Below, piece after piece: positions 9,708 through 17,694 of a stretch of 64,000 bases of DNA. Numbering within the stretch: position 1 is the first letter of the stretch; every line of letters starts with the position of its first letter. The position numbers were made by a program, and so were the translations under genes. The notes under the pieces were generated by a model. That model searched no databases, was not told the origin of the DNA, and saw nothing but the letters and a program-made list of their open reading frames with translations. The DNA comes from G963556115 sp963666605. Its GTDB lineage: Bacteria > Planctomycetota > SZUA-567. The stretch is taken from positions 558,001 through 622,000 of the forward strand of contig OZ223208.1 in NCBI GenBank assembly GCA_965140405.1. The letters run 5' to 3'.

Positions 9708-9746
9708 TTAAGACTGTGCCTACTGTAAAAATAGGCACAGTCTTAA
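9708..9746. terminator. Strong hairpin terminator after the TRAP/cyclophilin operon
   Basis: TTAAGACTGTGCCTA and its exact complement form a 15-bp stem with a 9-base loop (9723-9731), 26 bases downstream of the leftward gene at 9772. The flanks are AT-rich on both strands, so it may work in both directions. Confidence 0.75.
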
Positions 9747-9771
9747 TTATTGTCTCAATTGTTTAGGCATC

Positions 9772-10143
9772 TTATTGTGTAATAGTAATTGAAATTTGCC
9801 CACCCAATGTTTTTAGTGTGTTAATATCACCTGTAATGATTTTCCCAAGTGGTATGCCTGGTGAGGCCATTTTAGGTTGGTTATCTGTACTTACTGGAGT
9901 TTGTCCAAAGAAAATACAAAAGGCGTTTCCCGGAGGCCAATAGGCTATTTCCCCAACTTTATAGAGATCACGCTGCTCATTAATATGTGGGATGCTACCT
10001 GAGATACTTCCATAGTATTCATCGCCCCATGAAGTCATAGATATTTTTGCTGGAAGGCAACTGAAAAAAGCATCTGCTGATTCATTATTATAAAGTTCAG
10101 CTTTATACTCGTACCCTTCAATCTTTATAATGATCGTCTTCAT
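9772..10143 (-). CDS. Cyclophilin-like fold protein (TM1367/PF04126 type)
   Basis: A 123-residue protein matching the Cyclophil_like (TM1367, formerly DUF369) family: an N-terminal strand KTIIIKIEGYEYKAELYN, then SCLPAKISMTSWGDEYYG, and the family hallmark VGEIAYWPPGNAFCIFFGQTPVS followed by SPGIPLGKI. No signal peptide. These proteins have a cyclophilin barrel but lack the classical proline isomerase residues, and their substrate is unknown. It follows the TRAP permease gene by 113 bases on the same strand and is closed by the strong terminator at 9708-9746, so it probably belongs to the TRAP operon. A TRAP-linked role is an inference from position. Confidence 0.8.
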   Translation of the reverse strand: MKTIIIKIEGYEYKAELYNNESADAFFSCLPAKISMTSWGDEYYGSISGSIPHINEQRDLYKVGEIAYWPPGNAFCIFFGQTPVSTDNQPKMASPGIPLGKIITGDINTLKTLGGQISITITQ

Positions 10144-10256
10144 GTTAACTCCTTTTTATTTCTTAATAATAAATAATAATTTATTCTAATAAGTAGTAAG
10201 CAGTATTAAAATAAATTTGCTTACTGGTAAAATACTAAAGGAAAGATGGCTGTTCC

Positions 10257-11549
10257 TTATTGTACTCCATATACTAAATCTGGTAAAAACAGTGAAATCT
10301 TTGGTATAAACGTTATTAGTGCAAGTGATACTATTAGCATTACCCAAAAAGGTATTATTTCCCGTATAAATTCTTTTACAGGTACTCCAATGATTGTGCA
10401 GGTTGTGAACATAACGGTGCCTAAAGGTGGAGTAAGAGTTCCGATTGCACCATTAAGAATAAATACAATGCCAAAATGCACTAAATTAATATCCATTACT
10501 TTCGCAGCCGCAACGAGCAAGGGTGAAATAACAATTAAAATTGCATTTCCTTCGATAAACATGCCAGCAATAATAAGTACTACATTGATTGCGGCGAGGA
10601 AGAGCCATTTATTGTCAAAAGTACTTGCAATAAAATTTGAGCAATTCTGGGGGAGTTGCTCCCAAGTTAAAAATTTTGAAAACCCATATGATACCGCGAT
10701 AATAAAAAGTACATTTGCTGAGGCTAGAACAGATTCAATTATCCCTCTACTGATAGTAGTTACGGTGAGCTTTTTATAGACAAAGGCTCCGATTATTAAG
10801 GAGAAAAGTACAGCAATTGCTCCAGCTTCAGTGGGAGTAAATACCCCAAAACGAATTCCTACAATAATGATAACTGGGAGTATAAAAGCTATAAGTGCAT
10901 CTCTAATTCCAAATAAAGTCTCTTTTACAGTTGCCCTTCTATCATTTTCTGGAGCATAGCCACGCTTACCTGAGATCCAACTAACCAAGATCATCATCAT
11001 TACACACATTAAAAAGCCAGGGATCACTCCAGCAAGAAAGAGCCTTCCTATAGAAACATTATTAATATAACCATAAATAATTAGAGCAATACCTGGAGGA
11101 ATAATCGGAGTGATTAGAGATGAGGCCGCTGTTACTGCTGCAGAGAAACCTTTTGAATACCCCTTTTCAAGCATAAATGGCACAACAAGTTTAGAATTCA
11201 TGGCAGCATCAGCGATATTTGATCCTGACAAGCCTCCCATCAAAGTACTTAATACAACATTGACTTGCGCAATGCCACCTCTCATGTGACCGGTCAATAT
11301 ACTGCTGAAATTTAATAATCGAGTACTTATGCCTGAGTGATTCATAAAAATACCAGCCATAATAAAAAATGGTATCGCAAGAAGGGCGTACGAACTAAGT
11401 CCTTCACTTATTCTCTGTACTATAATCATCAAAGGCAGGTAAGAGAAAAATACAAAATAACATAGTGTACTCATAAATATAGAAATCCCTACCGGAAGCT
11501 CTAGGATTAGAAGTACAAATAAAACTATAATTGGAATCGCAACATTCAT
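10257..11549 (-). CDS. dctM: TRAP transporter large permease (DctM)
   Basis: A 430-residue inner-membrane protein with a dozen or so hydrophobic segments, the DctM/SiaM channel subunit of a TRAP (binding-protein-dependent, sodium-driven) importer. Typical family sequence includes ALLAIPFFIMAGIFMNHSGI, GGLSGSNIADAAMNSKLVVPFM and LITPIIPPGIALIIYGY. It is co-transcribed leftward with the Q subunit (22 bases upstream) and the P subunit. Length is normal. The substrate is a carboxylated or polyol solute that cannot be named from sequence alone. Confidence 0.93.
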   Translation of the reverse strand: MNVAIPIIVLFVLLILELPVGISIFMSTLCYFVFFSYLPLMIIVQRISEGLSSYALLAIPFFIMAGIFMNHSGISTRLLNFSSILTGHMRGGIAQVNVVLSTLMGGLSGSNIADAAMNSKLVVPFMLEKGYSKGFSAAVTAASSLITPIIPPGIALIIYGYINNVSIGRLFLAGVIPGFLMCVMMMILVSWISGKRGYAPENDRRATVKETLFGIRDALIAFILPVIIIVGIRFGVFTPTEAGAIAVLFSLIIGAFVYKKLTVTTISRGIIESVLASANVLFIIAVSYGFSKFLTWEQLPQNCSNFIASTFDNKWLFLAAINVVLIIAGMFIEGNAILIVISPLLVAAAKVMDINLVHFGIVFILNGAIGTLTPPLGTVMFTTCTIIGVPVKEFIREIIPFWVMLIVSLALITFIPKISLFLPDLVYGVQ

Positions 11550-11571
11550 TTCAGTATACCCTTAATAATAA

Positions 11572-12075
11572 TTAATCAATCTTTTCATAAAATTTTGGCC
11601 CAGAGAAACTGCATCTAATAACGTGATAGAGTGTAAATATTGAGCCTAGGGGTATACCAAGATATATATAGCGATATGGTATACGTAATATTGATGTCAG
11701 ACGATCGCTGGAAAATACTGACAATTTTAAACCGAGGTAAATTATTACCATTAATGCTATTGATGTTAATGCAGGAATAAGTATTTTTTTAAAAATAGAT
11801 TTTATTGTTGGGGGTAAAGTGTTTAGAAGGAACTCAATACTGACAATTTCATTCCTTCTCGCTAAAATACTCAACCCAAAAAAAGTCAACCAAACAAATA
11901 GTCCCAAAGACAACTCTTCAGTCCAAGCACTAGGGGAATTGAGAATGTAGCGTGTAAAAACACCCCAGATTGATATCGCAACAACCAAGAACATTGCAAT
12001 ACCAGAAATTACAGTGTCTAGTCTGCCTATATAATCCAATGTTTTAATTGTTTTTTTCCAGATTTGTTTGTTCAT
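11572..12075 (-). CDS. dctQ: TRAP transporter small permease (DctQ)
   Basis: A 167-residue membrane protein with four hydrophobic segments and the DctQ signature near residues 45-75 (TRYILNSPSAWTEELSLGLF and then VWLTFFG). It pairs with DctM at 10257 and takes solute from the DctP protein at 12198. The 122-base gap to dctP holds a 14-bp hairpin. Confidence 0.92.
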   Translation of the reverse strand: MNKQIWKKTIKTLDYIGRLDTVISGIAMFLVVAISIWGVFTRYILNSPSAWTEELSLGLFVWLTFFGLSILARRNEIVSIEFLLNTLPPTIKSIFKKILIPALTSIALMVIIYLGLKLSVFSSDRLTSILRIPYRYIYLGIPLGSIFTLYHVIRCSFSGPKFYEKID

Positions 12076-12125
12076 ATTTCCTCAAATATAAGCTAAGCTT
12101 TATTGTAGCCCTGTATTATTAAATA

Positions 12126-12162
12126 TTTACTGCTACAAAAAAAGTTTATTTGTAGCAGTAAA
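12126..12162. promoter_or_regulatory. Intercistronic hairpin between dctP and dctQ
   Basis: A perfect 14-bp stem (TTTACTGCTACAAA and complement) with a 9-base loop lies after the binding-protein gene and before the membrane subunit genes. On the transcribed (minus) strand it is not followed by a U-run. It is better read as a 3'-end stabiliser or partial attenuator than as a full terminator. Confidence 0.65.
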
Positions 12163-12197
12163 CCTACGATTATTTAAGATAGATTTAGCTGTATCCC

Positions 12198-13193
12198 TTA
12201 TAAACTATCCAAGACTTGAAGGGTGTTTTCGTAAAGATTTGGAGACCATTCAGGGAAATTACCCTTCATGACTTTACGAGCGTTTTCCTGATAAGGCTTC
12301 ATGTCAACTTTAATAACCTCTACGCCTTCAGCAACCATTTTATCAATATAGCTTTGCTCTGTCTCTTTGATAAGCTTTGTACCGTATGCAGACACTTCTT
12401 TAGAAGTCGAGTTTAGCAGTTCTTGTTGTTCGGGAGTAAGTGTATCGTAAAAAGCTTTTCCCATAACCCATGGATGAATAAACACAGTATGATTTGTCAT
12501 TATCAGATACTTTAGAGGCTCATAGAATTTGCCACCATATAGTGTTCCTGGAGGGTTTTCAATACCTTCGACAATTCCCTGACTTATTGCAGTATATGCT
12601 TCTGAAAGTGGCATAGGGGTTGGTACAGCACCGACAGACTCAGCCCAGTAACCTGCAATTTTAGTATTCTGCACTCTAATTTTAACACCATTCATTTCTG
12701 ACGGATTAGTTACTTTTTTGTCTGTCATTAGCTGCCTTGTACCGTAGTACATATCAGGGCAAATCATATGCAGGCCTTTTTCATCAAGCTTACCGATTAG
12801 TGTCTTAATTTTTGGAGTGTTAAGAAACTTGATTTTTTGATCCGCAGAGGTTCCAATATAGGGTGAATTAATAACTCCGAGATCAGGAACTAGATCTGCT
12901 AGTGAACCATAACTAGTTGCGGTAATGATTGGTGCACCCATTTGCGCTTGAGCTCTTACGTCTTCCTGTCCACCAAGTTGGCCACTTGGAAAAGTTGTCA
13001 TAGTCATAGTACCATTTGATTTTTCCTCTAGTATTTTAGCCCAATATTTCATGGCTAAATCTATCGGCTCACCAGGCTGATTAGGATATGAAACCATAAT
13101 TTCGATCTTATCAGCTGCAATAACTGGACTAATAAATGTTTCACTAATCAATGTAAACACAACTAGCACTACAAATAATGTAATTCTTAGCAT
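12198..13193 (-). CDS. dctP: TRAP transporter solute-binding protein (DctP)
   Basis: A 331-residue periplasmic protein with a signal peptide (MLRITLFVVLVVFTLISETF, then ISPVIA, cleaved before ADKIEI). The DctP fold is clear: GVKIRVQNTKIAGYWAESVG carries the conserved Arg that binds the carboxylate of the ligand in this family, followed by TPMPLSEAYTAISQGIVEGI and LKYLIMTNH. I chose the ATG at 13193 because GGGAGA lies just upstream and the signal peptide begins cleanly there. An in-frame ATG exists upstream at 13232. First gene of the P-Q-M-cyclophilin-like operon. Confidence 0.92.
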   Translation of the reverse strand: MLRITLFVVLVVFTLISETFISPVIAADKIEIMVSYPNQPGEPIDLAMKYWAKILEEKSNGTMTMTTFPSGQLGGQEDVRAQAQMGAPIITATSYGSLADLVPDLGVINSPYIGTSADQKIKFLNTPKIKTLIGKLDEKGLHMICPDMYYGTRQLMTDKKVTNPSEMNGVKIRVQNTKIAGYWAESVGAVPTPMPLSEAYTAISQGIVEGIENPPGTLYGGKFYEPLKYLIMTNHTVFIHPWVMGKAFYDTLTPEQQELLNSTSKEVSAYGTKLIKETEQSYIDKMVAEGVEVIKVDMKPYQENARKVMKGNFPEWSPNLYENTLQVLDSL

Positions 13194-14135
13194 AATACAA
13201 TTCTCCCTAATAAACACAAAAACCACAAACAATTAATTCACAAACATCACCGACAATTAATTCTTAATATATAAAATAAAAGCGACATTTAATTATTATA
13301 ATGTATTTACTCGATAAATATTGTAACAACCAAAGTAAATTTTATATACTTAACAAAGCTACAAAAGTAAAACTATTCATAAAATTCAATATTAATAATA
13401 TAGCACACCCAAAATATGTAGCAATATAGTCTCATGTTAAATTTATATCTATAAAATATTCAAATAAAAATCAAAGAATATTGCTTGGCATGCTTAGAAA
13501 AAACTAACCTAAATCTAAATTTAATAAAAAAAGACTTCCTTGATTTATATGCAAGAATTGTTTATGACTCATATATTAACGGCAGTATTTGATTTTATAT
13601 GGGTAGCACTATATTTATAATATCTTGTAGCATCAAGAGAAGATTTTAATATCATTATTATTTTGACAATTTCATTTAAAATAATCTTGACGTTTAATCT
13701 CATAGCTTCTGCATCATATATTATATGTGCGTGTTTTCATATATCAGTAAAACTTTATTTTACTAATAGCGAAAAAAACCATGCATCAAAATTACTTAAT
13801 TTTAACGCTTGTATGTAAGTATTATAAGTTACTTTTTATGAATTTTTAGATTTAAATAGCTCCGAAGTGATTCCATAAACAATAAGACACAAGCAAAAAT
13901 CCAAACACAATAGATGTAACATGTATTACAAGTTCAGTATATCATGGATTATTTCTTAGTCAAACTTAATTTTAACTTTTTAGTACCGGTATTTATAATG
14001 GGCTAACAAAATAGGGCCCTTATTTTAGGTGGTATATAAGATAAAATTAAACCATACAAAATACAAGAATTTATTATTTAGAAAAATGACACTGCTAAAA
14101 ATTTAGCGACAAACCTGAGCTTGATACAGTTTGTG
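13194..14135. other. Long non-coding region before the tRNA-like repeat
   Basis: About 940 AT-rich bases with no supported gene. The dctP promoter should lie in the first part. The right end runs into the repeat that starts at 14136. Confidence 0.55.
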
Positions 14136-14211
14136 GTGACATAGAAATAGCAGACACCTGATAAAAAGAATCTCTATGAATCACTCAATTTACACAATCA
14201 ATTATAACCAC

Positions 14212-14235
14212 CTCTTGCCCCTCCACTTACCCTTT
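14212..14235. repeat. 12-bp tandem repeats, left att copy (two units)
   Basis: Two adjacent 12-mers, CTCTTGCCCCTC and CACTTACCCTTT, of the same motif as the units at 14451-14487 and 25309-25344. Such short tandem units near an integrase stop codon resemble arm-type recombinase binding sites. Read on the minus strand they follow a frame ending CKG-stop, like the tail of the integrase fragment at 14479. Confidence 0.5.
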
Positions 14236-14310
14236 ACAAATTATGACTAATTTCCAACTACTTTATTCGAATAGGGTTTACACGTTATATATGCTATATT
14301 CTTAATCAAT

Positions 14311-14343
14311 AGGGCGACGGTTCGAATCCGTGAGCGGGCACCA
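14311..14343 (+). other. tRNA 3'-end fragment (T-arm and acceptor), putative attachment site
   Basis: GACGGTTCGAATCCGTGAGC then GGGCACCA has a T-loop (TTCGAAT), a T-stem (ACGG/CCGT) and a 3' acceptor ending in CCA. No matching 5' half of a tRNA lies upstream, so this is not a working tRNA. It is followed at once by a terminator. A tRNA 3' end of this kind is the normal target and remnant of tyrosine-integrase islands. Confidence 0.7.
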
Positions 14344-14347
14344 AGAT

Positions 14348-14389
14348 AAAAAGCTGTAAACCTTATATACCAGAGGTTTACAGCTTTTT
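14348..14389 (+). terminator. Terminator after the tRNA-like sequence
   Basis: AAGCTGTAAACCT pairs perfectly with AGGTTTACAGCTT (13 bp plus flanking A/T pairs), followed by TTTTTATTT. It looks like the original terminator of the tRNA gene whose 3' end remains here. Confidence 0.8.
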
Positions 14390-14450
14390 TATTTACAACT
14401 TCTTAAATATCTAAAATTCCGCAAAACTGTCAATATTAGGCTATTTCGCT

Positions 14451-14487
14451 CAATTTACCCCTTCACTTGCCCCTTCATTTACCCCTT
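14451..14487. repeat. Three tandem 12-13-bp repeats overlapping the integrase stop
   Basis: CAATTTACCCCTT, CACTTGCCCCTT and CATTTACCCCTT lie head to tail and overlap the 3' end of the integrase fragment. The regular spacing is close to one helical turn. They are likely arm-type binding sites for the recombinase. Confidence 0.55.
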
Positions 14488-14799
14488 ACAAAAACCAATA
14501 GGTTTTCCACATCCTGTACCTATATTTGAGTCACCGCTACTCCACAAATCAGGTAATTGACTAACAGCTGACATCTTGTCTTCCATAAGAATATGAGTAT
14601 AAAAGTTCATAGTCAAATCTATGCTACTATGACGCATCAGTTTCTGGGCTATTTGGGGCTGAACTCCACTCCGAGCAAGTAAAATACAGAAGGTATGTCT
14701 CAGGCTATGAAAATCAGCCTTACCCAGATCGTTTTGGTACTCAAACTCAACTGCTTCAAGATCAACATTGATCATCTTTAACCCTGCTTCCCATCGCAT
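14479..14799 (-). pseudogene. Tyrosine recombinase (phage integrase), C-terminal fragment
   Basis: The 106 codons encode the catalytic end of a tyrosine recombinase: ADFHSLRHTF (the H-x-x-R box), LMRHSSIDLTMNFYTH (the second His and the nucleophile Tyr). The N-terminal arm-binding and core-binding domains and the first catalytic Arg region are missing. Upstream sequence beyond 14803 is not integrase-like, so the gene is 5'-truncated. It lies against a tRNA 3'-end remnant, as island integrases do. The FHSLRHTF/ARSGVQPQIAQKLMRHSS style resembles planctomycete/lentisphaera-type integrases; that is an impression, not a search result. Confidence 0.85.
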
Positions 14800-15204
14800 A
14801 CCACTAAATGCTTTAGCGTAAAAAAATAAATATAACTAATGTAACAGTGAAATGTTAGATATTTATAGCTCAACTATAAGTAGAGATGTCAAACTTCATA
14901 ATAATTTAGTAACCTAGTAGTATGCCCGCAGCAGAATTAGCTACCTTTAAAATGCCAGGTTTGTAATTCAGAATAAAGAATACAAACAATCATAACACAA
15001 TCTCAAAAAGTCATATTTTTTTGCACATTACAAATCAGTTCATACCATAACAATACAAACCCATCAAATCCACATTATTTTAGAGTATTTTCGGTGGCAC
15101 TGAAACAAGATAAAACCGAAAATCATTACAAGCAACATCTTACAACAGCACACCATATACTGATGGGAAACCAAGAAATTTAAAGCCATAATTTCCTATA
15201 TATA
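14800..15204. other. Intergenic region holding a diverged repeat
   Basis: No gene. The part from about 14921 to 15090 is similar to 35842-36061: it shares TAATTCAGAATAAAG (14964-14978) and CATTACAAATCAGTTCA (15026-15042) in the same order, with many changes between. Confidence 0.5.
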
Positions 15205-15624
15205 TCAGTCTAATTGCTTAGCAGATAAAATCTGCGAACTTCTAAATTTCCACTTGCCATCTTTATCCTTTCGTAAGATTTGCAGAGCATCTATCTCTAC
15301 GCTCTTTACCTCTGGGTTGTCACTATGTGGTATATTCTGCTGGACTACTCGTATTACGATAAAGTCACCTGTCTGTCCTACAAGTTTTGCAGAGATGATC
15401 TTGAAATCCATATCCATATTGAGCATCGATTCAGCTACCCCTTTGAGTTCTGCTTTATAACTTGGTGAGGTATTATCTAGTCTCTCGATCACCTGCCCTA
15501 AGTTCTTACTCTTTGTCGCTGAGAGATACTCTTTATACACTGTAAACGCATCCTTATACTCATCTGCATGCACTACTGTAACAGCCGTAACCATAATCAG
15601 TAGTATAAATACCATCTTCTTCAT
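15205..15624 (-). CDS. Small secreted protein, possibly NTF2/SnoaL-like fold
   Basis: A 139-residue protein with a signal peptide (MKKMVFILLIMVTAVTVVHA, cleaved before DEYKD). The mature part (about 119 residues) has a helix-rich start (FTVYKEYLSATKSKNLGQVI), a middle strand (GDFIVIRVVQQNI) and an end reading LQILRKDKDGKWKFRSSQIL. This order is common in periplasmic NTF2-like (DUF4878/lumazine-binding-like) proteins. GGAG lies ten bases before the ATG. It sits beside a beta-barrel fragment. Function is unknown and the fold call is a guess from the pattern. Confidence 0.65.
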   Translation of the reverse strand: MKKMVFILLIMVTAVTVVHADEYKDAFTVYKEYLSATKSKNLGQVIERLDNTSPSYKAELKGVAESMLNMDMDFKIISAKLVGQTGDFIVIRVVQQNIPHSDNPEVKSVEIDALQILRKDKDGKWKFRSSQILSAKQLD

Positions 15625-15661
15625 ATTGATCTTACTCCATTTTTATTTAGTAGGTTATGAT

Positions 15662-16366
15662 TTAGAAAACAATCTTTATCCCAGCACTGAACCCAGCATT
15701 ATACCCTTTGTGCCAGATCTTGTGGTCGTAACGTCCGAAGACAGAGACGTTGTCATTTACTAAAGCGGTAATACCCGCACCCCAGTAGCCTCTATAGGTC
15801 TCAAGGCTTGACATTGATGTCGAGTAACTACTGCCGCCGATAGAGGTAGAAGTAGTTGAGCTGCGATTGCCTCCAGTATGGAGGTACTCTACCTCCAGAC
15901 CGCCCCAGACTTCTGGAAGGAAGGCAAGTTTACCACTCACCCTGAATAACTTACCAAACTTCACACCTGTGTCCTGTAGTAGGGAGTTCGAGTTGAAGCT
16001 CTTGTAAGATAAGTTACCTGCTCCTGCCCCAGTCTCTGTGTAGTCTGGATCATAGAATAGTGTATACCCATGGCTGTAGCTCGGTGTAAAATCAATATCA
16101 TAAGGAAGATTGAAGGTATAGCCTATACTGCCGTTGATATTGAAGTCAAGTCCTGTGCGTTCACCTTTAGCAGTCAGGCCATTGGTAATAAGCTTTCTGT
16201 TTGACTCAATAATGTGTATACCCATTGATGGCGAAATATCTACAAAGAAGTTATCCCAGTTGTATGAAGCATATCCCCCAAGACGGAGTACATTATCAAT
16301 AGAGTCACCGCTGTCCTCATAGAGATTGGCTCTATTATATGAGTAACCAATAGAACTTGAACCCAA
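15662..16366 (-). pseudogene. Autotransporter-type outer-membrane beta-barrel, C-terminal fragment
   Basis: The 234 codons have the alternating pattern of an outer-membrane barrel, with repeated aromatic-glycine strands (YASYNWDNFFVDISP, SIGYTFNLPYDIDF, GYWGAGITALVNDNVSVFGRYD) and a terminal Phe (GIKIVF), the usual signal for barrel assembly. It resembles the C-terminal domain of autotransporters. There is no ATG start or signal peptide. The frame begins at a TTG just after an in-frame TAA and the passenger domain is absent. It is most likely the 3' remnant of a larger gene. Confidence 0.65.
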
Positions 16367-16708
16367 GTATGATTATGAAGGAGTAAATAACGAAAAAGAA
16401 AATAATATCTGTGCCACCTATATTATAAAGTCGCAACAATCGTAAAATAGTATATCTAAATAATATTATTATGCATTTTTTAACGACTTTAATAAAGTAT
16501 ACTGTAGTAATATATAGTATTATTTACGGATGATTTATTAGAGGAACTTGGACTCAAATTATATTATTATGAACCTAAATTAAAACATCATTAATAGTAT
16601 TAATTGAAGCATATTACTATTAATGTACTTTATTTTAAAGAATTTAATATCAGTAGTAGTTTGTTTTTGTGGTAATTTTTAGTATTTATTTTATGTCAGG
16701 AGAGATTA
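16367..16708. other. Upstream region of araF
   Basis: A non-coding 342-base leader and promoter region of the arabinose transport operon. It contains the block shared with the DUF5107 gene promoter (16468-16503). Confidence 0.7.
16468..16503 (+). promoter_or_regulatory. araF promoter with shared AraC-type box
   Basis: ATTATGCATTTTTTAA (16468-16483), 11 bases, then AAGTATA leading into the -10-like TATACT (16498-16503). The same block with the same 11-base spacing occurs at 21259-21294 upstream of the DUF5107 gene. The -35 position reads ATTTTT, which is poor, so an activator is probably needed. The nearby AraC-family regulator is the obvious candidate. The leader to the araF start is about 200 bases. 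Confidence 0.6.
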
Positions 16709-17689
16709 ATGATTAAACGTTATTTTCTGTTTTGTTTACTAGTACTTGTAGGTATTAGTCTAAGCACATCTATTAACGCAGCCGAAAAAGAAAAAATTGG
16801 CTTCATTGTTAAGCAGCCAGAAGAACCATGGTTTCAGCTTGAATGGAAATTTGCTGAAGAAGCAGCAGCAGAAAAAGGATTTGAACTAATTAAGATCAGT
16901 GGTCTCGATGGATCTAAAGTTCTAGCTGCGATTGATAATCTTGCAACAATTGGAGCCAAAGGTTTCGTTATTTGTACTCCAGATGCTAAACTTGGCCCAG
17001 CAATAATGATGCGTGCAAAGAAGCACGGCATGAAAGTTATCGCTGTTGATGACCGTTTCATGAAGGGTGGAAAACCTATGGAAGAAGTTAAATACTTAGG
17101 TATTTCTGCGTATAAAATTGGCGAAAAATGTGGCGAAGAAGCAATAAAGGAAATGAAAAATCGTGGCTGGAAAGAATCAGAAACAGCTGTATGTATTGTT
17201 ACATTTGACGAGCTAGATACAGCCCGTGACCGCACTGATGGTGAGTATGCTGCTATTGTTGCTGCTGGATTCCCAAAGGATCAAATTTTCAAAGCGACTC
17301 AAAAGACTTCAGATGTTCCTGGCGCATTTGATGGTGCAAACGTTCTACTAACACAGCAAACAGGTTTCAAGAATTGGATTGTGACAGGGATGAATGACAG
17401 CGCAACTATCGGCGGAGTAAGAGCAATGGAAGGTCGTGGTTTCAAAGCTGCTAATATAATTGGCATCGGCATCAATGGAACTGACTGTATTACAGAATTC
17501 AAGAAATCAGAACCAACTGGATTCTATGGTTCTATGCTTCTTTCAGCTAAGCAGCATGGTTATGATACAGCATCTATGTTGTATGAGTGGATAGCAAACG
17601 GCACAGAGCCTCCTGCAGACACCAGAACTGTTGGTGTATTTATCACTCGTGATACTTGGGAAAAGACCTATAAAGAACAGGGACTTTAA
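16709..17689 (+). CDS. araF: L-arabinose-binding periplasmic protein AraF
   Basis: A 326-residue protein with signal peptide MKRYF-type start and cleavage after INA (before AEKEK). It follows remembered Escherichia coli AraF closely: GFIVKQPEEPWFQLEWKFA, GAKGFVICTPDAKLG, MKVIAVDDRF, DELDTARDRT, VPGAFDGAN, GMNDSATIGGVRA and IIGIGINGTD, with TGFYGS near the end. These stretches hold the arabinose-contacting residues of the family. CAGGAGAG precedes the ATG. araG starts five bases after its stop, followed by araH. This makes an L-arabinose importer, and the ligand call is firmer than for the other transporters in the window. Confidence 0.93.
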   Translation: MIKRYFLFCLLVLVGISLSTSINAAEKEKIGFIVKQPEEPWFQLEWKFAEEAAAEKGFELIKISGLDGSKVLAAIDNLATIGAKGFVICTPDAKLGPAIMMRAKKHGMKVIAVDDRFMKGGKPMEEVKYLGISAYKIGEKCGEEAIKEMKNRGWKESETAVCIVTFDELDTARDRTDGEYAAIVAAGFPKDQIFKATQKTSDVPGAFDGANVLLTQQTGFKNWIVTGMNDSATIGGVRAMEGRGFKAANIIGIGINGTDCITEFKKSEPTGFYGSMLLSAKQHGYDTASMLYEWIANGTEPPADTRTVGVFITRDTWEKTYKEQGL

Positions 17690-17694
17690 GAATA

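Larger units (their letters stand above)
14136..14343. repeat. Direct repeat, left copy, ending in tRNA 3'-end-like att site
   Basis: This block is repeated in the same orientation at 25235-25450 with high similarity over about 210 bases. For example, ACAAATTATGACTAATTTCC and GAATAGGGTTTACACGTTAT are shared exactly. It contains two 12-bp recombinase-like repeats and ends in a T-arm/acceptor-like sequence. The copies bracket the 10.9-kb segment that carries araFGH. This is the layout expected of attachment sites around an integrated island, much eroded. Confidence 0.75.

Noticed and set aside
10246..10779. 177-codon open frame on the plus strand
   Set aside because: It lies entirely opposite dctM (10257-11549), has no ribosome site and gives a composition typical of antisense to membrane-protein codons.
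14281..14343. Possible complete tRNA gene
   Set aside because: Only the T-arm and 3' acceptor can be drawn; no D-arm, anticodon arm or matching 5' acceptor strand is found upstream.
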